DNA of 64,000 nucleotides from Rhizobiaceae bacterium (GCA_019635775.1 JAHBYU010000001.1:372001-436000); one strand, 5' to 3'. Positions 25,731 to 36,921 are shown, numbered from the stretch's first letter. Notes: a model not told the origin generated them from the sequence alone. Program-made: numbers and translations.

Positions 25731-26858
25731 ATGGAATTTTCTCCCCAACAGGACGATGCGCTGAAGGCCGTGGCGCGATGGCTGAAAACCGGCAAGCCGC
25801 AGGTCTTCCGGTTGTTCGGCTATGCCGGAACGGGCAAGACGACGCTTGCGCGGTATTTCGCGGAGCATATCGAAGGGCAGGTGCAGTTCGCAGCCTTTAC
25901 GGGCAAGGCCGCCCAGGTGCTGCGCTCGAAAGGCGCGACGAACGCCCGGACCATCCATTCGCTGATCTACCGGCCGCGCGGCGAGGAGGCCGTGGAGGAC
26001 GAGACGACCGGCAAGACATCGATGTCGCCGACCTTTTCTCTCAACCGTCAAAGCCCGGTCGCGCGCGCCAAGCTGATCGTGGTGGACGAATGTTCGATGG
26101 TCGACGAGCAGCTTGGACGCGATCTTCTGTCGTTCGGTACGCCGATCCTCGTGCTTGGAGATCCCGCCCAACTTCCGCCCATCTCGGGTGGCGGCTTCTT
26201 CACCGAGCACGACCCCGACGTGTTGCTGACGGAGATTCATCGGCAGGCACGCGACAATCCGATCATCCGGTTGGCGCAGGATGTTCGCGAGGGCCGCGAG
26301 TTCATCCACGGCGACTATGGAACGGCGCAGGTGATCAGCCGCGAGGAGGTGACGCAGGATCTGGTGCTGAACGCCGATCAGGTTCTCGTAGGCACAAACC
26401 GTACGCGCCGACGCTACAATGCGCGCCTGCGCGAACTGAAAGGATTTTCCGCCAGCTACCCACAGGCTGGCGACAAGCTCGTGTGCCTGCGCAACGATCC
26501 GGCCAAGGGCCTGCTGAACGGGTCGTTGTGGAAAGTCATGACGTCGTCGCGCGAGACGGTGAAGCCCGGCATCAACCTGCTCGTGTCGCCCGAAGAGGAT
26601 GATCCCGACAGGGGCGTGGCCAAGATCAAATTGCTGAAGGCAGCCTTCGACAATCCCGATGAAGAGATACCCTGGCAGCAGAAGAAGCGGTTCGACGATT
26701 TCGACTATGGCTACGCCCTGACGGTTCACAAGGCGCAGGGCTCGCAGTGGAACGAACTGGTACTGTTCGACGAAAGTTTCGCCTTCAAGGATACCCGCCA
26801 GCGCTGGCTTTATACGGCCATTACCCGCGCGGCCGAGCGGCTGACTGTGGTGCGCTGA
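25731..26858 (+). CDS. RecD-like ATP-dependent DNA helicase
   Basis: 375 residues. A compact SF1B helicase: Walker A GYAGTGKTT at 30-38, FAAFTGKAAQVLRSKGA (motif Ia), Walker B IVVDECSMVDE, LVLGDPAQLPPISGGGFF (motif III), and the C-terminal YALTVHKAQGSQWNELVLFD (motif V/VI, UvrD_C_2). It lacks the other RecBCD parts and is seen as a lone gene in many alphaproteobacteria. A role in DNA repair is likely but unproven. The start ATG at 25731 is chosen because the upstream 91 codons have no homologous look. Confidence 0.88.
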   Translation: MEFSPQQDDALKAVARWLKTGKPQVFRLFGYAGTGKTTLARYFAEHIEGQVQFAAFTGKAAQVLRSKGATNARTIHSLIYRPRGEEAVEDETTGKTSMSPTFSLNRQSPVARAKLIVVDECSMVDEQLGRDLLSFGTPILVLGDPAQLPPISGGGFFTEHDPDVLLTEIHRQARDNPIIRLAQDVREGREFIHGDYGTAQVISREEVTQDLVLNADQVLVGTNRTRRRYNARLRELKGFSASYPQAGDKLVCLRNDPAKGLLNGSLWKVMTSSRETVKPGINLLVSPEEDDPDRGVAKIKLLKAAFDNPDEEIPWQQKKRFDDFDYGYALTVHKAQGSQWNELVLFDESFAFKDTRQRWLYTAITRAAERLTVVR

Positions 26859-26862
26859 GCCG

Positions 26863-27750
26863 TTAGAAAGACGGCGATTTCTTCCTGTCGTTCGGGTGCG
26901 GGTGGCTGCCGGCCACTATCAGGCCACCAGACAAGTCGGCTGCAAACGGCACAATCATCCGTCTCGCAAGCATGCGGGTCGGCAGGTTGGCGATTTGACG
27001 CGAGACCCTGCGAATTTCCCGCCGAAGCCGGGGGAAGCCTTTCAATTTCGGTCGTTCCGCCCATTGTCGCGCGTCGCGCTGCTCGCGCGCCGCATGGGCA
27101 TCGCTCACGAGGATATTCGCGGGGACATCGAATTGCGCGGAAGCGTCGAACTGATAAAGCGCAAGTGCGGGCACCGCTACCTTGAGAAGGCCCGAAGGCA
27201 CGCGAACGGGTGTCTTTGGAGAAAACAGCATGTCATCCAGCGGCAGAAGGAACCGCCGTGGCGATGCCAGGACGCGAGCGGCGTGCTCCGCCGAGATGAT
27301 ATAGGCGCCGGCGCCGCCCTCGAAGCTGATCGGATCGTGGAAAGACAGTCCGGCCGGAGCGGGCTGTGCCCCGCGGGCAATGACAACCCGCGAAAGCTGG
27401 GTTTCAAGCCGAAGCACGCTGAGATCGACGTTTTTCGAGGCAAAGCCGGCGAGAAACTTTGGAAGAAGGGGAGAAAGGCGCAGGTCGTCTTCCAGGACCA
27501 GAACATAGCGGTCTCCCCTGGCCAGCATCCGCTTCCAGACTGCAAAATGGCTCAGCGAAATGGCGATCTCGACTTCCGAAAGCTCGCACCTGGCTTCATG
27601 CAAGGAAGTAGAAGCGAAGTCTTCATCACGCAACATGTCAGGAGTGATCGCGGGCAATCTTTCGGCGGGCAGTCCGATTTCGGCGAGCTGATGCTCCATG
27701 AACGCGCGGCGGTCCGTTCTTCGGTCGAGATTTATGTAGAATGCAAGCAA
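26863..27750 (-). CDS. Glycosyltransferase family 25 (LPS type)
   Basis: 295 residues. Opens FYINLDRRTDRRAFMEHQL, the GT25 start, with SLSHFAVWKRML and YVLVLEDDLRLSP carrying the acidic metal/nucleotide motif (EDD). GT25 enzymes, such as beta-1,4-galactosyltransferases of lipooligosaccharide, add sugars in the cytoplasm. No other surface-polysaccharide genes are adjacent. The C-terminal 70 residues are basic and less conserved. Convergent with the helicase, 4 bases apart. Confidence 0.85.
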   Translation of the reverse strand: MLAFYINLDRRTDRRAFMEHQLAEIGLPAERLPAITPDMLRDEDFASTSLHEARCELSEVEIAISLSHFAVWKRMLARGDRYVLVLEDDLRLSPLLPKFLAGFASKNVDLSVLRLETQLSRVVIARGAQPAPAGLSFHDPISFEGGAGAYIISAEHAARVLASPRRFLLPLDDMLFSPKTPVRVPSGLLKVAVPALALYQFDASAQFDVPANILVSDAHAAREQRDARQWAERPKLKGFPRLRREIRRVSRQIANLPTRMLARRMIVPFAADLSGGLIVAGSHPHPNDRKKSPSF

Positions 27751-27964
27751 GCCGGCCCCTCCCTTCGCAACGATCTATATTGGGGAGGAAGCGCCCGCAA
27801 TGCATTGCATAACGACTTCGGACAGAGGCACCCAGCCGCGTAGGATCCAGTCGCCTTCCGCTCCGTGAATTGCCTCGAAGCGAAAAGGCGGCTATTGCAA
27901 TGCAGCATTTGCCAAGGACAGGCCGCTCGTGTAGAGCCGCGCCCGTTTGTCGGAGTAGCGGTTG

Positions 27965-29875
27965 ATGACGCAACAACCAACCGGTGGAGATGCCCAGGCC
28001 GGTGCCCACAATGGGCACAATACGGGCAAAACCGGTGTCCTGATGCTGGGCGCGCTGGGCGTCGTCTATGGCGACATAGGCACCAGCCCAATCTATGCAT
28101 TGCGGGGTGCCCTTGTCGCCGCATCAGGTTCCGGCGTCGCTGACCGCACAGATATTCTTGGGGTGCTTTCGCTCATAATCTGGTCGCTCACCGTTATCGT
28201 CACGGTGAAGTATGTCACCTTCGTGCTGAGGGCAGACAACCGGGGAGAGGGCGGCACCCTTTCGATGATGGCGCTGGTGCAGGCCACCTTCGCCAAGCGC
28301 TCGCCGCTCATTCTCGTCGTGGGCATTCTCGGAGCTGCTCTATTCTATGGCGACGCGGTGATAACGCCGGCCATTTCGGTGCTCTCCGCTGTCGAAGGAC
28401 TGAAAGTGGTGACGCCGGCTTTCGACCCGTATGTCGTTCCGCTGACCTTGTTGATCCTGGCTGTCGTCTTCAGTGTGCAGCGCTTCGGCACTGGCGGCGT
28501 TGCCGTTGTTTTCGGTCCGGTTACCGCCGTCTGGTTCGTCAGCATCGGCGTCTCGGGCCTCATGCACATCGCCGACGATCCCGGCGTTCTTGCCGCAATC
28601 AACCCGATCTACATCATCTATTTCCTGCAATCGTCGCCCGAAGTCGCTTTCCTGACCGTCGGCGCGGTCTTCCTTGCCGTCACCGGCGCGGAGGGGCTCT
28701 ATGCCGATCTCGGGCATTTCGGACGCAAGCCGATCATGCTCGCCTGGTTCTGCATCGTGTTTCCCTGCCTGTTGCTGAACTATTTCGGACAGGGAGCGTT
28801 CGTGCTGTCACGCGGCGGCGAGGTCGGGCATCCGTTCTTTGAGATGAACGAGGGATGGATGCTGTTGCCGATGGTGCTGCTTGCCACCGCGGCAACCGTC
28901 ATCGCCTGCCAAGCCGTCATCACTGGCGCCTACTCGCTGACAAGGCAGGCGGTGCAACTCAATCTGCTTCCGCGCTTCGCAATCAGGCATACTTCCGAAA
29001 CGCAGTCGGGACAGATCTACGTACCTCGCGTCAACATGCTGCTTGCCATCATCGTCATGCTGCTGGTCGTGGGTTTCCAGGAATCGGCGGCATTGGCCTC
29101 TGCCTACGGCATTTCGGCAACGGGCACGATGATGATGACCACGATCCTGCTGTTCTTCGTGGTGACGAGGATATGGAAGTGGCATCTCGGCGTGGCGATC
29201 GCGGTGATCGGCCTTTTCGGGTTGATCGACTTCGGATTCTTTGCATCCAACATCATCAAGGTACTGGATGGAGGCTGGGCTTCTCTCGCGGTCGCCTTCT
29301 CCGTCGTCCTGATCATGTGGACCTGGATTCGCGGCTCGCGGCAGCTTTTCGAAAAGACGCGCAAGAACGAGATTCCACTCGATTTTCTTGCCGGAAACCT
29401 TGCCAAGAAGCCTCCTTCACTGGTGCCGGGCACTGCCGTGTTCCTGACCAGCGATCCGCTCAGCGCACCAACGGCGCTGATGCACAGCCTGAAGCACTAC
29501 AAGGTCCTGCATGAGCAGAACGTGATACTTTCCGTCGTTACCGCGCCTCAGCCAACGGTTCCCGAGAGCGACCGTGCCACTCTGGAAACGGTCAACGAAC
29601 TGTTCATGCGCGTGACGCTGAAATTCGGCTACATGGAACAACCGAACGTGCCGAAGGCGATGGCGCTGTGCAGAAAGCAGGGGTGGAAGTTCGACATCAT
29701 GACAACGTCCTTCTTCCTGTCGCGCCGCTCGCTCAAGCCAGCCGCCAATTCGGGTCTGCCGCTCTGGCAGGACAAGCTCTATATCGGCCTCGCTCGCTCG
29801 GCAGCGGACGCGACCGAATACTTCCAGATCCCGACGGGTCGCGTGGTCGAGATCGGCACACAGGTTGCAATCTGA
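27965..29875 (+). CDS. kup: Low-affinity potassium transporter Kup
   Basis: 636 residues. Twelve membrane helices then a cytoplasmic tail, as in Kup K+/H+ symporters. Landmarks: [20 protein letters not shown] (helix 1), the [16 protein letters not shown] loop, and [17 protein letters not shown]. The ATG at 27965 follows an in-frame TTG (27962) and is preferred. A 214-base upstream gap separates it from the divergent GT25 gene. A hairpin follows the stop (29879-29910). Confidence 0.95.
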   Translation: MTQQPTGGDAQAGAHNGHNTGKTGVLMLGALGVVYGDIGTSPIYALRGALVAASGSGVADRTDILGVLSLIIWSLTVIVTVKYVTFVLRADNRGEGGTLSMMALVQATFAKRSPLILVVGILGAALFYGDAVITPAISVLSAVEGLKVVTPAFDPYVVPLTLLILAVVFSVQRFGTGGVAVVFGPVTAVWFVSIGVSGLMHIADDPGVLAAINPIYIIYFLQSSPEVAFLTVGAVFLAVTGAEGLYADLGHFGRKPIMLAWFCIVFPCLLLNYFGQGAFVLSRGGEVGHPFFEMNEGWMLLPMVLLATAATVIACQAVITGAYSLTRQAVQLNLLPRFAIRHTSETQSGQIYVPRVNMLLAIIVMLLVVGFQESAALASAYGISATGTMMMTTILLFFVVTRIWKWHLGVAIAVIGLFGLIDFGFFASNIIKVLDGGWASLAVAFSVVLIMWTWIRGSRQLFEKTRKNEIPLDFLAGNLAKKPPSLVPGTAVFLTSDPLSAPTALMHSLKHYKVLHEQNVILSVVTAPQPTVPESDRATLETVNELFMRVTLKFGYMEQPNVPKAMALCRKQGWKFDIMTTSFFLSRRSLKPAANSGLPLWQDKLYIGLARSAADATEYFQIPTGRVVEIGTQVAI

Positions 29876-29878
29876 AAA

Positions 29879-29910
29879 CCGGCAGGCGCGGAGTCTGCCG
29901 CACCTGCCGG
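29879..29910. terminator. Hairpin between convergent kup and the QorB-like gene
   Basis: CCGGCAGG (29879-29886) pairs with CCTGCCGG (29903-29910), with an inner GCGG/CCGC pairing. There is no T run, so termination efficiency is uncertain. The location between two convergent genes supports a shared terminator. Confidence 0.5.
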
Positions 29911-29917
29911 GACAGAA

Positions 29918-30802
29918 TCAGCCCAGCAATGCGGCCTTGCTCGATTCGAGGAAGCTTTTCAGCGAGCGCGGCTTGCGGCCGGACAGCGTTTCGACATCGC
30001 TGGTGACTTCGGCGAGATCACCCTCCCTCGCGGCCGTGTCGAAAGACACCAGGGTTGGGATGATGGCTTCAGGCAGCCCGGCAGCCTTCATGCCGCCTGC
30101 AAGCTGCTCGTCGGTCAGATTGACCACCTGAACAGGCTTTCCGAGGATTTCGCCCGCCAGCGCGGCGATCTGCGCGTTGGTCAGCGCTTCCGTTCCGGTC
30201 AGCGTGTAGGTGGCGCTGCCGGCGGGAGGATTTGACAGCGCTCCTGCAATCGCCGCGGCGATGTCGTCGCGCGCCGCGAACGCGGTGCGCCCATCGCCTG
30301 CCGAGGTGAACCACTGGCCGGTCTTGAGCGCCTGCGGCAGCGACATGAAGAGGTTCTCCTGATACCAGCTGTTGCGAAAGATGAGGTAGGGAAGGCCCGT
30401 CGCCTTGATCGCCTGCTCGGTGCCGAGATGATCCGGCGCGAAGCTGACCCGCGAACTTTCCGCTTTGGGCAGGGAGGTGTAGGCGAGGCGCTTCACGCCA
30501 GCCTTCGCGGCGGCCGCCACGGCAACCTTGTGCTGGCGCAGGCGGGTGCCCGCTCCGTCAAGGGCGTCGGTCGAGACGATCAGCACGGTGCCGGCGCCGG
30601 CGAATGCCTTTTCGAGGCCGGCCGCGTCGTCGAAATCGGCCTTCACGACTGAAATGCCCCTTGCGGCGAGGTCGGAGAGCTTGTTCGGCGAGCGCGTGCC
30701 GGCGATGATGCGCGATGCCGCAACTCCCCTTGCGAGGAGGTTGTCGACGATGGCGCGGCCGAGATGGCCCGATGCGCCGGTTACGAAGATCGTGTCGGTC
30801 AT
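29918..30802 (-). CDS. NmrA/QorB-like NAD(P)-binding oxidoreductase
   Basis: 294 residues. A Rossmann domain starts immediately (FVTGASGHLGRAIVDNLLAR); the rest resembles the QOR2/NmrA group that uses NADPH to reduce quinones or senses the NADP redox state. The region DHLGTEQAIKATGLPYLIFR is typical of the group. It is divergent from an HxlR-type regulator with a 127-base spacer containing inverted repeats, the arrangement known for qor2 with its redox-sensing HxlR repressor QorR in Corynebacterium. Confidence 0.87.
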   Translation of the reverse strand: MTDTIFVTGASGHLGRAIVDNLLARGVAASRIIAGTRSPNKLSDLAARGISVVKADFDDAAGLEKAFAGAGTVLIVSTDALDGAGTRLRQHKVAVAAAAKAGVKRLAYTSLPKAESSRVSFAPDHLGTEQAIKATGLPYLIFRNSWYQENLFMSLPQALKTGQWFTSAGDGRTAFAARDDIAAAIAGALSNPPAGSATYTLTGTEALTNAQIAALAGEILGKPVQVVNLTDEQLAGGMKAAGLPEAIIPTLVSFDTAAREGDLAEVTSDVETLSGRKPRSLKSFLESSKAALLG

Positions 30803-30845
30803 TCCCGATTGTCCTTTGACTGGTGGCTGGATATAACTCTCAAAA

Positions 30846-30858
30846 AGAGACCATCTCT
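30846..30858. promoter_or_regulatory. Inverted repeat in the HxlR / QorB spacer
   Basis: AGAGA-CCA-TCTCT (30846-30858) is a perfect 5-base-arm palindrome in the divergent spacer, with a further TCTC...GAGA pair just before it. A candidate binding site for the adjacent HxlR regulator; evidence is only position and symmetry. Confidence 0.4.
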
Positions 30859-30929
30859 AGATTAGTAATCGTCGGGGCGTCGTAAAGAAGGCAGTTTTCC
30901 GACAGGTAGTTACCGGAAAGGAACCGGCT

Positions 30930-31340
30930 ATGGACGCCAGGATCTCATCGGCAAGACAGAAGATCGAAATTTACCGCGCCGACGTGCGCAAGGGAGGTCT
31001 GGCCAACTGCCCGATCCGCAATGTCGTGCAGAACATATTCGACAAGTGGAGTTCGCTGCTTCTGATGGCGCTTGCCGAGCAGCCCTATCGTTTCGGCGAG
31101 CTGCGACGCCTCGTGCCCGACATTTCTCAGCGCATGCTGACCCAGACGCTGCGTGACCTGCAACGCGATGGCTACGTGCATCGCGAGGTGTTTCCCACCA
31201 AGCCGCCAAGCGTGGAATACAGCCTGACCGAAATGGGGCACCAGATGTACGATTCCCTCCAGCATGTCCTGCACTGGGCGGAAAACAACGATGCGCGGGT
31301 GCGCGCGGCGCGAGCACGTTTCGACGCCACCGAACGCTGA
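30930..31340 (+). CDS. HxlR family transcriptional regulator
   Basis: 136 residues. A winged helix of the HxlR type: [20 protein letters not shown] near residue 27, [20 protein letters not shown], then [11 protein letters not shown]. The conserved cysteine (C28) at the family position can act as a redox or aldehyde switch in several HxlR proteins. The ATG at 30930 follows GGAAAGGAACC. Divergent from the QorB-like gene, its likely target. Confidence 0.9.
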   Translation: MDARISSARQKIEIYRADVRKGGLANCPIRNVVQNIFDKWSSLLLMALAEQPYRFGELRRLVPDISQRMLTQTLRDLQRDGYVHREVFPTKPPSVEYSLTEMGHQMYDSLQHVLHWAENNDARVRAARARFDATER

Positions 31341-31359
31341 GGCGAGCCCCGACCACCGC

Positions 31360-32658
31360 ATGCGCCAGTTGCCGATCGATCCCGCACCGAGACGCTATCC
31401 CGACGGCGTTACCCTGATGCGTCGTTCTTCGTCTGGCCGCTCATCCGCGCCCGACCGCCTGACGGCGGCAGACGTCGAGGCGTGGCTTCTCGGCGAGGCG
31501 ACCAGGATTTCGGACCTCATCGACCTTTTCGAGGCCTTTGTCTGGAGGATGGTGGTGGCGGGTCTGCCGCTCGACCGGGCCAGCCTGCACGCGGGAACGC
31601 TTCACCCGCAACTCTACGGCTTTGCCTGGAACTGGAACATCGCGGACGGCCTCTGCGACGAAATCAAGGTTGCGGAGAGCGTGCTGAGTACGCCGTCCTA
31701 TCGCCGCAGCCCCCTTGCCGTCGTGCTGGAAACCGGCGCGGTCGTCGATCTCCACATGGACGATGCGGCGGCTGGCGAGCGCTTCTCCCTTACCGAGGAC
31801 CTCAAGGCCATCGGAATTACCCACTATCTCGCCTTTCCGCTGGGCGGCGCGGGCTACCACAACCTCGCCACGGTGGCCACGAGGCAGCAGGGCGGTTTCA
31901 CCCAGGGCCAGCGCGCTGCGATCGAGCGGCTGCTCCGTTTGCTCGCGTTGCATGTCGAGCGCCACACGGCCGTGCGAATCGCCAACAATGTGGTCGAGAC
32001 CTATCTCGGCAGGCTTGCCGGGGAACGGGTGCTCGCCGGGTCGATCAAGCGCGGCGCGGGAAGCCGTGTCGAAGCGGTTGTGTGGGTTTCCGACCTGCGC
32101 GGATTCACCGACCTGTCGGACAGGCTGAAGCCCTCCGACATGCTGGCGCTTCTCAATGCGTATTTCGAGGCGCTTGCCGGTGCGGTGATCGCGCATGATG
32201 GCGAGGTGCTGAAGTTCATCGGCGACGGACTGCTTGCGATCTTTCCGCTCTATCGCAGCTATCAGGAGGGCAGCGCCTCGTCCGCCGCCGTGGCGGCGGC
32301 GATTGCGGCCGAAATCGCGGTGGCCTCGATCAATCGAACGCCACCCGTCGAACTTGCAGATGTCGAAGGGTGGCGGCCTCTTCGCTCAGGCATTGCGCTT
32401 CACGTTGGCGACGTCTTCTTCGGCAACATCGGCGCGCCGGAGAGGCTGGACTTCACGGTGATCGGCGGTGCGGTCAACGCGGCCAGCCGTGTCGAAGGCA
32501 TGAGCAAGCAGCTTGGCCACTCGATCCTTCTGACGGGGGAGGTGGCGCGGAAGCTGGACCGCAAGGTAAAATCGCTGGGGTCGCATGCGTTGCGCGGTGT
32601 CAGCGAGCCGATCGAGATATTCACGCTGGACGAAGCGCCCGCGATGGTGTCGGCCTGA
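31360..32658 (+). CDS. Class III adenylate/guanylate cyclase
   Basis: 432 residues. The N-terminal 200 residues form an uncharacterised GAF-like sensor common in rhizobial cyclases. The C-terminal cyclase domain starts near VEAVVWVSDLRGFTDLSDRL (first metal-binding D) and continues with GEVLKFIGDGLLAIFP (second) and DFTVIGGAVNAASRVEGM. It should make cAMP or, less likely, cGMP; purine preference cannot be assigned by eye. The start ATG at 31360 lies 20 bases after the HxlR stop; another ATG at 31414 is possible. Confidence 0.88.
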   Translation: MRQLPIDPAPRRYPDGVTLMRRSSSGRSSAPDRLTAADVEAWLLGEATRISDLIDLFEAFVWRMVVAGLPLDRASLHAGTLHPQLYGFAWNWNIADGLCDEIKVAESVLSTPSYRRSPLAVVLETGAVVDLHMDDAAAGERFSLTEDLKAIGITHYLAFPLGGAGYHNLATVATRQQGGFTQGQRAAIERLLRLLALHVERHTAVRIANNVVETYLGRLAGERVLAGSIKRGAGSRVEAVVWVSDLRGFTDLSDRLKPSDMLALLNAYFEALAGAVIAHDGEVLKFIGDGLLAIFPLYRSYQEGSASSAAVAAAIAAEIAVASINRTPPVELADVEGWRPLRSGIALHVGDVFFGNIGAPERLDFTVIGGAVNAASRVEGMSKQLGHSILLTGEVARKLDRKVKSLGSHALRGVSEPIEIFTLDEAPAMVSA

Positions 32659-32702
32659 CCTGATCTTCCCCGTGGAAATCGACAGGGTTAGAAAGGGCTG
32701 GT

Positions 32703-33974
32703 TTGGGGGATCGGCATGGTGTTCTTGTGAAGGCTCTTGATGTCGCCATTGTCGGCGCTGGACCGGCAGGGCTTGCCGCTGCCCTGTTTCTCCACAGGGC
32801 CGGGCATCGCGTCACCATTTTCGAGCGGTTCGACAAACCGGCGCCGGTCGGCTCCGGGCTGATCCTCCAGCCGACAGGCCTGACGGTTCTCGATGCGCTC
32901 GGGCTTCTCGACAGGATCATGGCGCTCGGCGCCCGCATCGACCGCCTCCACGGCTCGGACGCCGGCAGCGGACGTACCGTGCTCGACGTTCGATATGACG
33001 CGCAGCGTGGCGACCGCTTCGGGCTCGCCGTGCATCGCGCCGCGTTGTTCGGCGTGCTCCACCGGACTGTGCTGGACGAGGCCGTTCCCATCGTGACGGG
33101 CGTCGACGTCGAGGGGCTGGATGTGTCCTCCGGTGGCGCCCGGATATTCGGTGCAGGTGGCGTTGCGGTGGGAACCTTCGACCTGGTGGTGGACGCCAGC
33201 GGCGCGCGCTCCCGCCTTCGCCATGCCTGCCTCTATCCCATGGAGCCCAAGCCGCTTGCCTATGGCGCGTTCTGGGCGTCGCTCCAATGGAATGGGAAGG
33301 GGTTCGCGGCAAATGCACTGACGCAGCGCTATGATCGCGCGAGCGTCATGATCGGCGTTCTGCCGATCGGGCGGCCACAGCCGGGAGCCGAGCGCATGGC
33401 CGCATTTTTTTGGAGCCTGAAGCCGGATGAGGCCGATAGCGTGCGATCGGCAGGCCTGGACGCCTGGAAAGCGCGCGTTGCCGGCCTGTGGCCGGAGTGC
33501 AGCGTTTATCTCGACCAGATCGAGAGTTTCGAGCAACTCACGCTTGCGCGATACGGCCATCACACGCTGAAGGTTCCCGCAGGGCGCAGCCTTGCGGTTA
33601 TCGGCGATGCCGCGCACTCGACCAGCCCGCAACTGGGGCAGGGCGCCAATATGGCGCTTCTGGATGCCGCAGCGCTTGCCCATGCCGTGAATGTCTCCAC
33701 GACCGTCGAGGCGGCTCTGGAGTTCTATGCAACCGCACGCCGCCGTCACCTGCGCACATTCCAAGCGCTTTCCTACCTGTTCACGCCCTTCTACCAGTCG
33801 GACTCGACGGTCCTGCCCTTCCTGCGCGACCGGCTCGTGGCCACGGTCGCAAGGGTTCCGCCCGCACCGCAGCTCCTCGCCTCCATGGTTGCCGGAACCA
33901 TCGTGGATCCCTTTCGCGGCACGGGCCTGTCCGAGGTTGCGTGGCGGGATCGATGCTATCTTTCCGGTAACTGA
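32703..33974 (+). CDS. FAD-dependent monooxygenase (UbiH/PHBH-like)
   Basis: 423 residues from TTG 32703, which has AAAGGG five bases upstream; GTG 32727 is an alternative. FAD-binding motifs of the p-hydroxybenzoate hydroxylase class are clear: VAIVGAGPAGLAAALFLHRA at the N-terminus, DLVVDASGARSRLR (DG-like motif), and AVIGDAAHSTSPQLGQGANM (GD motif). Hydroxylates an unknown aromatic or polyprenyl substrate using NAD(P)H and O2. No pathway genes are adjacent. Confidence 0.88.
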   Translation: MGDRHGVLVKALDVAIVGAGPAGLAAALFLHRAGHRVTIFERFDKPAPVGSGLILQPTGLTVLDALGLLDRIMALGARIDRLHGSDAGSGRTVLDVRYDAQRGDRFGLAVHRAALFGVLHRTVLDEAVPIVTGVDVEGLDVSSGGARIFGAGGVAVGTFDLVVDASGARSRLRHACLYPMEPKPLAYGAFWASLQWNGKGFAANALTQRYDRASVMIGVLPIGRPQPGAERMAAFFWSLKPDEADSVRSAGLDAWKARVAGLWPECSVYLDQIESFEQLTLARYGHHTLKVPAGRSLAVIGDAAHSTSPQLGQGANMALLDAAALAHAVNVSTTVEAALEFYATARRRHLRTFQALSYLFTPFYQSDSTVLPFLRDRLVATVARVPPAPQLLASMVAGTIVDPFRGTGLSEVAWRDRCYLSGN

Positions 33975-34031
33975 ACATCCTTCGTTTACGGGATTGGGCT
34001 ATGCGGGGCGTCGAAGTGCGCCGGAGAACGC

Positions 34032-35096
34032 ATGGCATATATAAGCGAAACAACAGGGACAGCTGTCCGTCGGGTCGTTGCACCCCGCGACGCCTCGATG
34101 CCCTACAATGCCGCGCTGGATGGCCTGCGAGGGCTGGCGGCGCTTGCCGTCTTGGCATTCCATGCGCAGCTTCCCTTCGCGGGCGGCGGTTTCCTCGGCG
34201 TCGACCTGTTCTTCGTGCTGAGCGGCCTGCTGATCACCAGTCTGCTGCGGGCCGAACTCGCGGTCACCGGCACTATCGATGTCCCGCGCTTCTGGTGGCG
34301 AAGGCTGCTCCGGCTCTGGCCACCGCTGCTCGTGGTGCTTGCGGTCTATGCCGGCCTGTCGGTGGCCTTCGCCCCGGAAAACGGCTGGCAGCGGGACACA
34401 TTCTTCGCAATGTTCTACCTGACCGACTACACCTACCCGCTGGCGGGAACGCCCGAACTGCTCCGCCACACCTGGTCGCTTTCGGTGGAAGAGCACTTCT
34501 ACCTTCTCTGGCCGCTTGTCCTCATCGCCTGCCGCCGCATCGATGCTGGCACGCTGCTGGCGATTTTCCTCTGCGGCTACGCCGTAGCGACCGGATGGCG
34601 CATTCTCGACTACTGGCTGTTCGCCGACTGGCACTGGACCTATTTCCGCTTCGACACGCGGCTTAGCGGACTGTTGCTCGGCGCCGCACTTGCGCTTCTT
34701 CCGTGGAGACCGTCAGGCGCTGCGCTTGGCTGGGCAGGACTGTTTTTGCTTGCCGTGCTTGGCGCGACGATGAAGCTGCCTTCCTGGTTTCAGTTTTCGG
34801 TCGGGACGGTCGCTGCGGAACTTGCCTCGGCGGCGCTGATCCTCTGCGCGTTGCACTGCCGCGACAGCGCGCTCTACAGGATGCTTGCATGGCGTCCGCT
34901 GGTCGTCTGCGGCGTGCTTTCCTATGCTGTCTATCTGATCCATTACCCGGCGATGCGATTGCTGCGGGAGGATATGGAGCCCGGTCTGGTGTTCCTGATA
35001 GGGGCTGCGGTTTCGTTCGGTGGCGCTTATCTGATCCACCTGTTCGTTGAAAAGCCCGTTCGGAAATGGCGGGACAGGCGCGCGTTTGCGACCTGA
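34032..35096 (+). CDS. Acyltransferase-3 family membrane protein (OafA-like)
   Basis: 354 residues, about ten membrane helices. The family markers are present: YNAALDGLRGLAALAVLAFH (R-x10-H type start), FLGVDLFFVLSGLLITSLL, FWWRRLLRLWPPLL, and HTWSLSVEEHFYLLWP. These enzymes O-acetylate or succinylate sugars of exported polysaccharide or lipid. The partner is unknown and no polysaccharide genes are adjacent. The ATG at 34032 is preferred over longer frames. Confidence 0.88.
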   Translation: MAYISETTGTAVRRVVAPRDASMPYNAALDGLRGLAALAVLAFHAQLPFAGGGFLGVDLFFVLSGLLITSLLRAELAVTGTIDVPRFWWRRLLRLWPPLLVVLAVYAGLSVAFAPENGWQRDTFFAMFYLTDYTYPLAGTPELLRHTWSLSVEEHFYLLWPLVLIACRRIDAGTLLAIFLCGYAVATGWRILDYWLFADWHWTYFRFDTRLSGLLLGAALALLPWRPSGAALGWAGLFLLAVLGATMKLPSWFQFSVGTVAAELASAALILCALHCRDSALYRMLAWRPLVVCGVLSYAVYLIHYPAMRLLREDMEPGLVFLIGAAVSFGGAYLIHLFVEKPVRKWRDRRAFAT

Positions 35097-35147
35097 CCTT
35101 TAGCGAATCGGCCCTTGCGCGTGACGGCCAACCATAGTATCGCACCG

Positions 35148-35169
35148 AACCGTAACGTACGGTACGGTT
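35148..35169. promoter_or_regulatory. Palindromic operator before the TetR-ilvC genes
   Basis: A 22-base near-perfect palindrome with arms AACCGTA (35148-35154) and TACGGTT (35163-35169) around a CGTACG centre; 20 of 22 positions are symmetrical. It ends six bases before the GTG start of the TetR gene, overlapping where the ribosome would bind. A typical size and symmetry for a TetR dimer-pair site, so autoregulation is likely. Confidence 0.65.
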
Positions 35170-35175
35170 CAATCA

Positions 35176-35823
35176 GTGTCCACGGCAGTCGAAAAAGATC
35201 CTCCGACGGAGCGCCAGCAGGCGGTGCTGGACGCTGTGCTCGACCTGCTGGTCGAGGGTGGCGACCAGCTTACCATGACCGCGGTGGCGCGCCGTGCGAG
35301 CTGCTCAAAGGAAACGCTGTACAAGTGGTTCGGCGACCGCGAGGGATTGCTGGCCGCTACGGTGCGCTGGCAGGCATCGAAGGTGCGCGCGGGTAACTAT
35401 GACCGCCAGAAGATCGACGCGGACGCCCTGCGCGAAAGCCTCGAGGCATTCGCGGCCAACTGGCTGAAAGTCATTTCGAGCCGCACATCGATAGCGCTGA
35501 ACCGCGTTGCCGTCAGCCATGCCGCTTCCGGCAAGAGCAATCTTGGGGCGATCGTGCTTGCAAACGGCCGTTTCGCAATCGGCGAGCGGCTGAAGCCCCT
35601 GCTGGAAGCGGGCAGGGCCGCCGGACTTCTTGCGTTCGACGACGTCGAGGACACGTTTCGAACATTCTTCGGGCTCGTCGGCCGCGACGTGCAAATCCGG
35701 GTCCTTCTGGGCGATCCGTTGAAATTGCCGGCAGCCGCCATAGAGCAAGAGGCCAGGCGGGCCGTCGACCAGTTCTTCATCCTTTTCGGGGCTGGCCCGC
35801 GCCCGAAAATCCGTTCGCACTGA
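35176..35823 (+). CDS. TetR/AcrR family regulator upstream of ilvC
   Basis: 215 residues from GTG 35176. The helix-turn-helix occupies about residues 14-62 (AVLDAVLDLLVEGGDQLTMT, then RRASCSKETLYKWFGDREGL); the remainder is a TetR ligand domain. A strong palindrome ends six bases upstream of the start, pointing to self-repression. Only 24 bases separate its stop from ilvC, without a terminator, so its control may extend to ilvC. The effector might be a branched-chain metabolite, but that is inference from position. Confidence 0.87.
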   Translation: MSTAVEKDPPTERQQAVLDAVLDLLVEGGDQLTMTAVARRASCSKETLYKWFGDREGLLAATVRWQASKVRAGNYDRQKIDADALRESLEAFAANWLKVISSRTSIALNRVAVSHAASGKSNLGAIVLANGRFAIGERLKPLLEAGRAAGLLAFDDVEDTFRTFFGLVGRDVQIRVLLGDPLKLPAAAIEQEARRAVDQFFILFGAGPRPKIRSH

Positions 35824-36867
<1,044 letters not shown>

Positions 36868-36921
36868 AAGCGATCCACGTTTTTCGCTGCGCGTGCTCGG
36901 CCTAGCCTGCGGGCGCGCGGT

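Noticed and set aside
27751-27964. Riboswitch (for example cyclic di-AMP type) before kup
   Set aside because: The 214-base spacer contains small repeats such as GCAATGCATTGC but none of the conserved riboswitch elements could be recognised.
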